From NCBI GenBank assembly GCA_035347995.1, contig DAOPQD010000059.1, positions 1 through 20,593 on the forward strand: a stretch of DNA of 20,593 bases, read 5' to 3'. Positions 14,884 through 20,593 of the stretch are shown in pieces. Each line of letters begins with the position of its first letter. Position 1 is the stretch's first letter. Made by a program: the position numbers and the translations under genes. This stretch comes from JAAZNO01 sp012798275. GTDB taxonomy: Bacteria; Chloroflexota; Anaerolineae; B4-G1; SLSP01. The notes under the pieces are model-generated. The model was not told where the DNA came from. It ran no database searches and saw only the letters and a list, made by a program, of their open reading frames with translations.

Positions 14884-15417
14884 TTATGTGACCGCAGTCG
14901 TGCGTTTTGCCGCCAGCACCGTGAGCACCTCGCCAATGAACAGGCGATGATAGTCATGGCTGGGATATATGTCTGCCGCTACTTCGGGGACCGTGAAGGC
15001 GTCGCCCTCCAGATCTTGCGCGTACAGCTTTCGGCAGACGAATACCAGCCGCGCCTGTTGGAAGGTCACGGCGTCTGGTTCTACGGCTATCGGCGTCAAC
15101 CCCGTCGCCGCCATCTTGTCTACCGCGCGCCCGGAGTGTGAGCCGCAGAAAGAGAGCGCCTCGCGATACCGCCGCTCAAAAAAACTCAGGGTGAACGTCT
15201 CCGCGCGGTTCATGAATTGGAAAGTATAGCGTTGCGGGCGCACGAAGACGAAGGTCACCGGGCGGTTCCACAACACTCCCATGCCGCCCCAGTTGGCCGT
15301 CATCGTGTTGAAAGCTCCCAGCGTCCCGGCGGTCACCAACATCCATTCCTGTCCAATCAGCTGAAACGGGTTTTCGTGCAAGCGCTCTGGTTTGACCGTT
15401 TCAAAACCGTGATCCAT
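14884..15417 (-). CDS. flavin reductase family protein (flavoredoxin-like)
   Basis: This 177-residue FMN-binding split-barrel protein likely uses reduced flavin or NAD(P)H in electron transfer. NTMTANWGGMGVLWNRPVTF (37-56) forms the flavin phosphate and ring contact region. CGSHSGRAVDK (91-101) and HDYHRLFIGEV (154-164) are conserved in the flavoredoxin-like subgroup. ATG 15417 is chosen because AAGGAGG lies just upstream. An in-frame extension to 15498 would add 27 residues unlike the family, encoded by promoter DNA. It is transcribed away from degV, with its own promoter at 15449-15477. The partner and substrate are not indicated by its neighbours. Confidence 0.9.
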   Translation of the reverse strand: MDHGFETVKPERLHENPFQLIGQEWMLVTAGTLGAFNTMTANWGGMGVLWNRPVTFVFVRPQRYTFQFMNRAETFTLSFFERRYREALSFCGSHSGRAVDKMAATGLTPIAVEPDAVTFQQARLVFVCRKLYAQDLEGDAFTVPEVAADIYPSHDYHRLFIGEVLTVLAAKRTTAVT

Positions 15418-15448
15418 GTCTGGCCTCCTTACGCGGTGATGATTTTGA

Positions 15449-15477
15449 AGTGTAACATGACCTCTCGATGCTGGCAA
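15449..15477 (-). promoter_or_regulatory. promoter for the flavin reductase gene
   Basis: On the minus strand TTGCCA (15472-15477) and TACACT (15449-15454) are exactly 17 nt apart. The leader to the ATG at 15417 would be about 25 nt. On the plus strand of the same intergenic region, TAAAAT (15515-15520) may be the -10 for the DegV gene, but no clear -35 accompanies it. Confidence 0.5.
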
Positions 15478-15574
15478 GCCTGGGAGCGTGCAGCGCATAA
15501 TCTGCGAAATGGAGTAAAATAGTGCTGCGCGTTGTTGTGTCTAACACTGAAGTACCTGAAGTAAAGGAGGGGAG

Positions 15575-16438
15575 ATGCACATCGTCAGCGATCGTGGCAT
15601 GGATTTGCCCCCAGAATTGTTAGAGGGATTAACTGTTCACCTGGCGCCGTTGCTGATTGGGCTGGATGGCAAGACCTACGTCAGCGGCGTGGATATCCAA
15701 CCCGAAGAGTTCTATGCTCTGTTGCCGCAGGCGCAGAATTTGCCGACGACCTCTTTGCCCTCGCCGGGGGAGTTTGCCCAGATCTTCCGCGAACTGGCCA
15801 GGACCGACCCGGAGATCCTCTACGTTCACATCTCTTCGGGGTTAAGCTCTACCTGTAACTCGGCCCGTGAGGGTGCGAAACTGGTCCCCGAGGCGCGGGT
15901 GACCCTCTTTGATACGTTGACGCTTTCGGCGGCGGAAGGCTGGCAGGTGGAAGCGGCCGCGCGCGCGGCCAAGGCGGGCTGGCCCATGGAGCAAGTCCTG
16001 GAGCTGTTGACGAAGGTGCGGGAGGTGACGGACACGATCTTCACGCTGCCTGAACTGGAATACTTGATTCATGGGGGACGCATCAGCCACATCAAGGGCT
16101 TGCTGGCTTCGGTGCTGAACATCAAACCCATCATCGGCGTCAGCAAGGTGGATGGCAAATACTACCAGCGCGGGCAGGCGCGGACTTTCCCCAAGGCGCT
16201 GGCGAAACTGGTGGATGTAGTCGCCGAGCAACACGGGGAAGGCACGCCGCTGCGGATGCAGATCATGCACACGAACAATCTCGCAGGTGTGAGGGAGGTG
16301 AAGGCGCTTTTCGACGCCCGTTTCCCCGTCACCTGGCTATCCCCTGGCGTGGTGGCGCCGGTATTGGGAGCCCATACTGGCCTGGGCCTCGTCGGCATCG
16401 CCTACGCGCCGCTGTCCGCCTATCCCGTGCTACCTTGA
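15575..16438 (+). CDS. DegV family fatty acid-binding protein
   Basis: This 287-residue DegV-fold protein begins with IVSDRGMDLPPELLEGLTVHLAPL and has TTSLPSPGEF (58-67), HISSGLSSTCNSA (85-97), LIHGGRISHIKG and GAHTGLGLVG (from 265). Together these form the lipid-binding pocket that holds the carboxylate of a fatty acid. In FakB-type members the protein presents fatty acids to a kinase (FakA) for phosphorylation. No fakA-like gene is in the window, so the partner is elsewhere or the role differs. The ATG follows AAAGGAGGGG. It converges on the DUF92 gene with only 22 nt between the two stops and no visible terminator in that gap. Confidence 0.93.
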   Translation: MHIVSDRGMDLPPELLEGLTVHLAPLLIGLDGKTYVSGVDIQPEEFYALLPQAQNLPTTSLPSPGEFAQIFRELARTDPEILYVHISSGLSSTCNSAREGAKLVPEARVTLFDTLTLSAAEGWQVEAAARAAKAGWPMEQVLELLTKVREVTDTIFTLPELEYLIHGGRISHIKGLLASVLNIKPIIGVSKVDGKYYQRGQARTFPKALAKLVDVVAEQHGEGTPLRMQIMHTNNLAGVREVKALFDARFPVTWLSPGVVAPVLGAHTGLGLVGIAYAPLSAYPVLP

Positions 16439-16460
16439 GTTTCCGCTGTCGGCCGCCAGC

Positions 16461-17351
16461 TCAGGCATTAAACAGCTGCCACAGGCCGGCGGCCATCAGG
16501 GCTCCGACGGCGGAGCTGAGGAAATTCACCCAGTCATTGTTAAGCCAGCGCCAGCCACGCAGGTACGTGTTGGGGCTACCGTCGAGATCTATGGCTCGCT
16601 CGGTCTCTTTGTGCCGCCGGGTGGAGAAGTAGATCACCTGCACTGTTGCGCCCAGCCAGCTATCGGCCAGTGAGCCTGCCAGTCCGCCTCCCATCGTTAT
16701 GGGCAAGAGCTTCCACGTCATGCCGGCGTCGCTCAATCCCTGGCCTCCCAGCCGCACATCCAGCGCCAGGAAAGCCAGCGCGGCCAGGCCGATGCAGAGC
16801 CCGCCTGCTAGCGTCGCGCCGAGGCCCAACCACGAGACGCCGCCCGAGGTTCCCGGCTCGACTACTTTGCCGTTGGTGATCAGGCGCGGCTGACGGCGGC
16901 TCAACACACCCAGTTCGGTGGCCCACGTATCCGCATTGACCGTCGCCATCGCTCCCAGATAGGCGGCAAAGAGCGTGGGGCTGCGCCATAGCAACGCGGC
17001 GAGGGCGATGAGCGCGCTCAATCCGCCGTTCGCCAGCGTCTGCCCGAGATCGCGCCGCGCCCCTTTCTCGAATTTCTCCGCCAGCGTCTGCTTCACGGCT
17101 TTTTTGTATGCCGAAAGGCCGCTGGAAAGCACGAAAAAGGTGATCAACACCATGCCCCAGACCCAACCGCCGAGGCCGAAAATAATCGTCCCTATCAGCA
17201 TCGCGCCGAGGACCCCGCTCGCCGCAAGTGCATGCTTGCGGTAGCCCAGGCCGGCAATCAAACCGCTGAGGATGACGCCGAGGGTCAGCCGCAAGCGGTG
17301 TGCTTGTGCCAGGCTGGGAATTCCATCACCAGCCGCGCGACCTCTGCTCAC
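16461..17351 (-). CDS. DUF92 (TMEM19/VTE6-like) membrane protein
   Basis: This polytopic membrane protein carries the DUF92 hallmarks YKK...AEKFEKGARRDLGQTLANGG (82-110), ATVNADTWATELGVLS (136-151), GTSGGVSWLGL (167-177) and GGGLAGSLADSWLGATVQ (221-238). Plant VTE6, a member, phosphorylates phytyl phosphate for tocopherol synthesis. An isoprenoid-phosphate kinase role is therefore possible but unproven in bacteria. The GTG start at 17351 gives 296 residues, but the first 20 are encoded by two dispersed repeats and do not look like the family. A TTG at 17294, just before the first membrane segment, is a plausible alternative without a clear ribosome site. A promoter lies at 17432-17459. Confidence 0.85.
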   Translation of the reverse strand: MSRGRAAGDGIPSLAQAHRLRLTLGVILSGLIAGLGYRKHALAASGVLGAMLIGTIIFGLGGWVWGMVLITFFVLSSGLSAYKKAVKQTLAEKFEKGARRDLGQTLANGGLSALIALAALLWRSPTLFAAYLGAMATVNADTWATELGVLSRRQPRLITNGKVVEPGTSGGVSWLGLGATLAGGLCIGLAALAFLALDVRLGGQGLSDAGMTWKLLPITMGGGLAGSLADSWLGATVQVIYFSTRRHKETERAIDLDGSPNTYLRGWRWLNNDWVNFLSSAVGALMAAGLWQLFNA

Positions 17352-17360
17352 GACTCACCG
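17311..17360. repeat. dispersed repeats at the 5' end of the DUF92 gene
   Basis: Positions 17311-17337 match the stem-loop unit at 14812-14838 at 22 of 27 bases and keep the stem ends. Directly beside it, CCTCTGCTCACG (17341-17352) is the exact reverse complement of 5222-5233 in another dispersed repeat. The GTG proposed as the DUF92 start falls inside this second element. Two repeat families are thus joined here. Confidence 0.6.
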
Positions 17361-17431
17361 CCCACATTTTTGTGCTTACACAGTGTGCATCCGCACATAG
17401 CGCTTCCTTCAGACCTCAGTCACGGAAGGGC

Positions 17432-17459
17432 ATTATACCCGTAGCCGGATGATATTCAA
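17432..17459 (-). promoter_or_regulatory. promoter for the DUF92 gene
   Basis: On the minus strand TTGAAT (17454-17459) and a perfect TATAAT (17432-17437) are 16 nt apart. Transcription would begin near 17425, upstream of both candidate start codons. Confidence 0.55.
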
Positions 17460-17461
17460 TC

Positions 17462-17484
17462 AAGCGTCAGCGTTGACGCTTTTT
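17462..17484 (+). terminator. intrinsic terminator-like hairpin upstream of the radical SAM gene
   Basis: AAGCGTCA (17462-17469) and TGACGCTT (17474-17481) form a perfect 8-bp stem with a GCGT loop, ending in five T on the plus strand (17480-17484). No plus-strand gene ends nearby; the last is degV at 16438. It either stops stray readthrough or is part of a leader. A second perfect 8-bp hairpin, CGGCGCTC/GAGCGCCG, follows at 17493-17514, with no T-run on the plus strand. The rest of the 17352-17620 spacer shows only promoters. Confidence 0.5.
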
Positions 17485-17584
17485 GGGAGAAGCGGCGCTC
17501 GCGGATGAGCGCCGAAAAATCCGGCGGGACGCGATTTTCCCGTGCAAGGGCGGACTGCTCACGGCTCTCATCTCGCGGATGGAT

Positions 17585-17612
17585 TTGCTCAGGTACCATT
17601 TGCCTTTAGAAT
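17585..17612 (+). promoter_or_regulatory. candidate promoter giving a leaderless radical SAM transcript
   Basis: TTGCTC (17585-17590) and TAGAAT (17607-17612) are 16 nt apart. The ATG at 17621 is 9 nt after the -10, where transcription would be expected to start. No Shine-Dalgarno precedes that ATG, which fits a leaderless message. Confidence 0.4.
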
Positions 17613-17620
17613 TATCTCCG

Positions 17621-20110
17621 ATGGCCGATTACAGTGCTTTTTTCACTCGTCAGGGACATCGGTTGCAGGCGGCGGAACATTACCTGCCGCACTCTAACCC
17701 CACCTTCGGGAATCCGGCTTTTGCGGAAGCCGAATTTCGCGTCCTCATTGTGCGCCTCTCGCCCTTCCGCGATGCGGCGCGCTCTACGCCGCACCTCTTC
17801 CTGGCGCAGGCAGTGCGACGCGCGTTGCCCGGCGCTTACATAGACCTGGCATTCTTCCCTCCGCAGCATGATCGTCATCTCTTCGCGCAGGAAAACATCC
17901 CCCTGCTGGTAGGCTCGCAGTCGTTCCATTCGGCGGAGGATTTCGACGTCGTCCTCATCTCCAACGCCTATGTCCTCGAACTCATCAATCTGCCGTACCT
18001 GTTTTTGCGTTCCGGCATCCCGATGCTGGCAAGCCGGCGCGATGAACGTTGGCCCCTCTTCATCCTGGGGGGCTCTAATGCCCTGGCGACCCAGGCGATC
18101 TTTGGTCCCGAGGGCGATTGCGTCGCCGATGCGGTCTTCTTCGGTGAAGGCGAAGGACAGGTTGAGATCCTGGTGCGGCGCTTGTACGAGACGCGCCTCC
18201 TCCCTAAAATGCAGCGCCTGGGCCAGGCGCAGGCGGACGTCGTCGGCCTGTGGGTTGCCGGCGTCGCCGCTGCGCACGTCACCAAGGCGATCTGCCGTAC
18301 GCCGACCCGCGAGACGCTGCTCACCGCCTTTCCCCTGCTCAATGCCGCCGAAGCCGGGACGGCGCGGCTCCAGCTCAACTATGGCTGTCCGGCCTTCTGC
18401 TCTTTTTGCTTTGAGGGCTATGATCGCAAACCCTATCGGGAGGTCCCCCTGGCAGACGTTCTGGAAGCAGCCCGGCGCCTCAAACGCCAGGGCCACGCCG
18501 AGATTGACCTGTACAGCTTCAACTTCAACACCTACAGCGAGATCTTCCCCTTGCTTCTGGAGCTCAACCGGCTCTTCGACCGCGTGAGCTTCAAGAGCCA
18601 GCGGGTAGACCTCCTCTACAGCACGCCGGGCCTGCTTGCCGCCGAGGTGATGGCCGACAAGCGCAGCTTCACCCTGGGTATCGAAGGCATCAGCGAGCGT
18701 CAGCGGGCCTTCCTGCACAAAAGCCTCAGCCTGGAGGCCATCCGCGGCGTGCTCGCGGCCTTGCTGCGGGAGAAGATCCGCGAGATCAAGCTGTTTTACA
18801 TCCTCACCGGCTACGAGACCGAAGACGACCTCCTCGAGTTCCGCAATTTCGTCAGCGAGCTGCAGGCCTTGCGCCATCGCAGCAACCCCGGCGTGCGGAT
18901 CATCTTCAGCGTCGGCTTATTGGTGCGGATGCCGTTCACCCCGCTGCGTTACGATCGGCTTTTCCTCGAAGAGGGGCCGTGGCGGCAGATCCTCGGCCCG
19001 GTGAAATCGGCGTGCGAGACCCATGGCTTCGAGTTTCGTATGCCCGCCCCATGGGACGAGTTCGCTGTCTCGCAGGTGTTAGCGCTGGGAGGCGCCTGGT
19101 TGCTGGAGCCGTTGTTGTCCCTGGCAGAACAGGGGCATTGCTATGATTTGACCCTCACGCCGGGATACTGGCAGGCCCTGCAGACGTGGTTGGTCGCCCA
19201 TGGATACTGGACCGCCGAGTGGCTGGGCGAGAAGGGCCCGGACGCCGCCTTCCCATTAGACTTTGAACTGTCCACCGTCTCCCCAGAATTCCTCTATCGC
19301 CAGTATCAGCAGGCGCGTGCGGCAGTGGACGACGGCTATTGCCTCGGCGCCGCGGATCGCCCCGGTCGCTGCCTGGGGTGCGCCGCCTGCCCCGATTCCG
19401 ACACGCGCCAGGCCCTGCTCACCCATCGGCTCACTCCGCCCGCTCCCTCCTACTGGAAAGATCTGCCGCAGCTCATGGAGACCCGGCGGCGTTTGAAGCC
19501 TCTCTACGTGCGGATGCGACTTCCAGATTTCACCTTGTGGACAGAACCGGCATGGCGTGACACCTGGGCTTTGCGGGCCTTGCTCGCGGCGGCGCCGGAT
19601 TTGCAAGAGCTGCTTCTTGCGGCGCGTGAAGCCCTGTTTACCATCCGCGAGCAGCAGGTGCAATGGGGAGGTGTGGCCGGGGAAACCGTCTTCGCGCTCA
19701 AGGCCTGGAATTCTGCAGCCCTGGCGGATAGACTTACCGGGCTTGCCGCGCCGGAGCTCGTGGGACTCGCAGAGGGCTTCGCGCCGGGAACATTTCAGGC
19801 CGCGCAGCTGCACCTCATCCTCCCGGAAGCATTTTTCCCCAACGCCGCAACGCACCTGCGGGATTTCTTGCGGGCGGCTTATCTTCCCGCGAACCTGCGT
19901 CGCGTGGAGGAGACCCTGCATCTCGAACTCGCGCCCAAAGCCCTCAAGAAGCGTGTAGTGTTGGAAGGGCGCTGCATGTCAGCGGCGGATGCCTCTGAGA
20001 TCTGGTTGCGCGTCAGTAGCCGCTTCGATCTGCGGGGATTCTTGGGCAGCTTCGGGCATCAGGACCTCTACCGGAAGGCTCACGTCACCGTTTCCGATTT
20101 GCGGTGGTGA
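17621..20110 (+). CDS. B12-binding-domain radical SAM protein, fused C-terminal domain
   Basis: This 829-residue protein begins with a cobalamin-binding-like Rossmann domain (about 38-190, FRVLIVRLSPF, FDVVLISNAYVLEL, LFILGGSNAL), without the DxHxxG His ligand. The radical SAM domain has LNYGCPAFCSFC (Cys256, Cys260, Cys263) for the [4Fe-4S] cluster. After about residue 500 there is a linker and a second Cys group, CX9CX2CX2C (Cys574, 584, 587, 590), that could bind another cluster or zinc. The last 220 residues form a separate domain. The layout resembles the uncharacterised B12-binding radical SAM proteins joined to a DUF2344-like domain, but the match is by architecture only. ATG 17621 is chosen because MADYSAFF begins the recognisable domain; an upstream TTG at 17483 and ATG at 17579 lack support. 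The substrate is unknown. Confidence 0.8.
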   Translation: MADYSAFFTRQGHRLQAAEHYLPHSNPTFGNPAFAEAEFRVLIVRLSPFRDAARSTPHLFLAQAVRRALPGAYIDLAFFPPQHDRHLFAQENIPLLVGSQSFHSAEDFDVVLISNAYVLELINLPYLFLRSGIPMLASRRDERWPLFILGGSNALATQAIFGPEGDCVADAVFFGEGEGQVEILVRRLYETRLLPKMQRLGQAQADVVGLWVAGVAAAHVTKAICRTPTRETLLTAFPLLNAAEAGTARLQLNYGCPAFCSFCFEGYDRKPYREVPLADVLEAARRLKRQGHAEIDLYSFNFNTYSEIFPLLLELNRLFDRVSFKSQRVDLLYSTPGLLAAEVMADKRSFTLGIEGISERQRAFLHKSLSLEAIRGVLAALLREKIREIKLFYILTGYETEDDLLEFRNFVSELQALRHRSNPGVRIIFSVGLLVRMPFTPLRYDRLFLEEGPWRQILGPVKSACETHGFEFRMPAPWDEFAVSQVLALGGAWLLEPLLSLAEQGHCYDLTLTPGYWQALQTWLVAHGYWTAEWLGEKGPDAAFPLDFELSTVSPEFLYRQYQQARAAVDDGYCLGAADRPGRCLGCAACPDSDTRQALLTHRLTPPAPSYWKDLPQLMETRRRLKPLYVRMRLPDFTLWTEPAWRDTWALRALLAAAPDLQELLLAAREALFTIREQQVQWGGVAGETVFALKAWNSAALADRLTGLAAPELVGLAEGFAPGTFQAAQLHLILPEAFFPNAATHLRDFLRAAYLPANLRRVEETLHLELAPKALKKRVVLEGRCMSAADASEIWLRVSSRFDLRGFLGSFGHQDLYRKAHVTVSDLRW

Positions 20111-20121
20111 CTTCGCCCGGT

Positions 20122-20159
20122 CCCGCGCGCCGTTTTTGTCGCAGCGTGCCTGGCGCGGG
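20122..20159 (+). terminator. possible hairpin terminator after the radical SAM gene
   Basis: CCCGCGC (20122-20128) and GCGCGGG (20153-20159) can pair across a 24-nt loop, 12 nt after the stop codon. No T-run follows the second arm. The large loop makes this weak. Confidence 0.3.
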
Positions 20160-20242
20160 GGCTTGATAGAAATGAAGGGTATGACAGAATCCGCGAGTCG
20201 TGGGGAGAGGAAGCCCTGCGGGGAGTGTAGGCGGCGGGGTGC

Positions 20243-20271
20243 TCGACAAAAAGCGGAAGTCGTGATACATT
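20243..20271 (+). promoter_or_regulatory. rRNA operon promoter
   Basis: TCGACA (20243-20248) and TACATT (20266-20271) are 17 nt apart, and TG one base before the -10 gives an extended -10. Transcription would start near 20278, with a leader of about 185 nt before 16S rRNA. A 10-bp direct repeat, GCGGAAGTCG, occurs at 20253-20262 in the spacer and again at 20344-20353. Confidence 0.6.
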
Positions 20272-20351
20272 TTAAGGTACGCAGGATTAAGAAGCGGGTG
20301 TAGGCTAAGGACAGGCAAGACTGAGTTCTCAGGGGCTCAAGTTGCGGAAGT

Positions 20352-20392
20352 CGCTGCGGGAGCAGCGGCTTTATTGTCGGAGCACCTTAACA
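20352..20392 (+). promoter_or_regulatory. rRNA leader with boxB-like hairpin and boxA-like site
   Basis: CGCTGC (20352-20357) and GCAGCG (20362-20367) form a 6-bp hairpin with a GGGA loop, the shape of boxB. AGCACCTTAACA (20381-20392) matches the bacterial boxA TGCTCTTTAACA at 9 of 12 positions. The order promoter, boxB, boxA, 16S is that of E. coli rrn leaders, where NusB/S10 bind boxA to prevent Rho termination. A further 6-bp stem, CCCTGT/ACAGGG (20442-20447 and 20454-20459), lies just before 16S. Confidence 0.55.
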
Positions 20393-20463
20393 GCTGAAGA
20401 GTGACAGGTACAGCGAAGAGCGGGTGTCAAAGAGCACAGCACCCTGTTGCGAGACAGGGGGTA

Positions 20464-20593
20464 CTGACGGAGAGTTTGATCGTGGCTCAGGATAAACGCT
20501 ATAGATGTTCAGATAAAGTTTTGGACTAAGCTGACGCGGCCTCCTGGCCCAAGGTGGCGCAATACTTACCCATGAGACTTTTGATTTCATCGG
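20464..20593 (+). rRNA. rrs: 16S ribosomal RNA, 5' end, apparently interrupted
   Basis: AGAGTTTGATCGTGGCTCAG (20471-20490) followed by GATAAACGCT is the universal 5' end of bacterial 16S rRNA, including the 27F primer region. By alignment, 20464 corresponds to E. coli position 1 and 20500 to position 37. From 20501 to the end of the window the expected GGCGGC and helix 6 region sequence are missing; the 93 nt present, beginning ATAGATGTTCAG, do not match 16S. The gene is also cut by the window edge. The unknown part may be an intron, an intervening sequence or a misassembly. Confidence 0.75.

Noticed and set aside
17483..17620. Upstream TTG or ATG starts for the large radical SAM protein
   Set aside because: The added residues cross two hairpins and a T-run and do not look like the family; no ribosome site precedes either codon.
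20501..20593. Confident group I intron call
   Set aside because: No internal guide sequence matching the exon end and no conserved core could be identified in the 93 nt available.

Overview
The window is a high-GC bacterial chromosome segment of about 20.6 kb. It carries no plasmid, phage or transposase genes. Genes lie on both strands, with Shine-Dalgarno sequences and sigma-70-like promoters. The mix (GH2 beta-galactosidase, Coa1-like protein, COG0731 radical SAM enzyme, GDT1/TMEM165 transporter, DUF92, B12-binding radical SAM protein, palindromic intergenic repeats) fits a Chloroflexota-like organism. That assignment is inference: the only phylogenetic marker, a 16S rRNA gene, is cut off after its first few dozen bases.

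Layout. 1-1580: a repeat-bearing leader, a nitroreductase and a DUF4013 membrane protein with its own promoter. 1772-4948: a large LacZ-type beta-galactosidase, followed at 4967-5135 by three perfect hairpins enclosed in one outer inverted repeat. 5358-6596: a Coa1-like membrane protein and a small radical SAM protein. 6642-9344: a zinc/cadmium module made of promoter, 24-bp operator, ArsR/SmtB repressor, Zn/Cd/Pb-type P1B-ATPase and a stem-loop end. 9424-11459 (minus): a thioredoxin-CcdA fusion followed 17 nt later by a two-repeat GDT1/TMEM165 cation transporter. 11589-14688 (minus): an ABC-F ATPase and a lysozyme-like anchored protein, behind an extended -10 promoter, a 32-codon leader ORF and an intrinsic terminator. 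14884-16438: divergent flavin reductase and DegV. 16461-17351 (minus): a DUF92 membrane protein. 17621-20110: an 829-residue B12-binding-type radical SAM protein. 20243-20593: an rRNA promoter, an antitermination-like leader and the 5' end of 16S rRNA.

How the genes work together. The ArsR repressor and the ATPase form a self-contained metal-efflux switch. The GDT1-type transporter converging on it adds a second likely cation-handling function, co-transcribed with a thiol-disulfide relay. The ABC-F leader looks like a ribosome-controlled transcription attenuator, the arrangement known for inducible antibiotic-responsive ABC-F genes; this is the strongest candidate here for an undescribed regulatory system. 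The 16S gene stops matching the universal sequence after E. coli position 37, which points to an intervening sequence or an assembly artefact at the contig edge.

At least three families of dispersed or palindromic intergenic repeats are present. Two copies coincide with the 5' end of the DUF92 gene and make its start uncertain.
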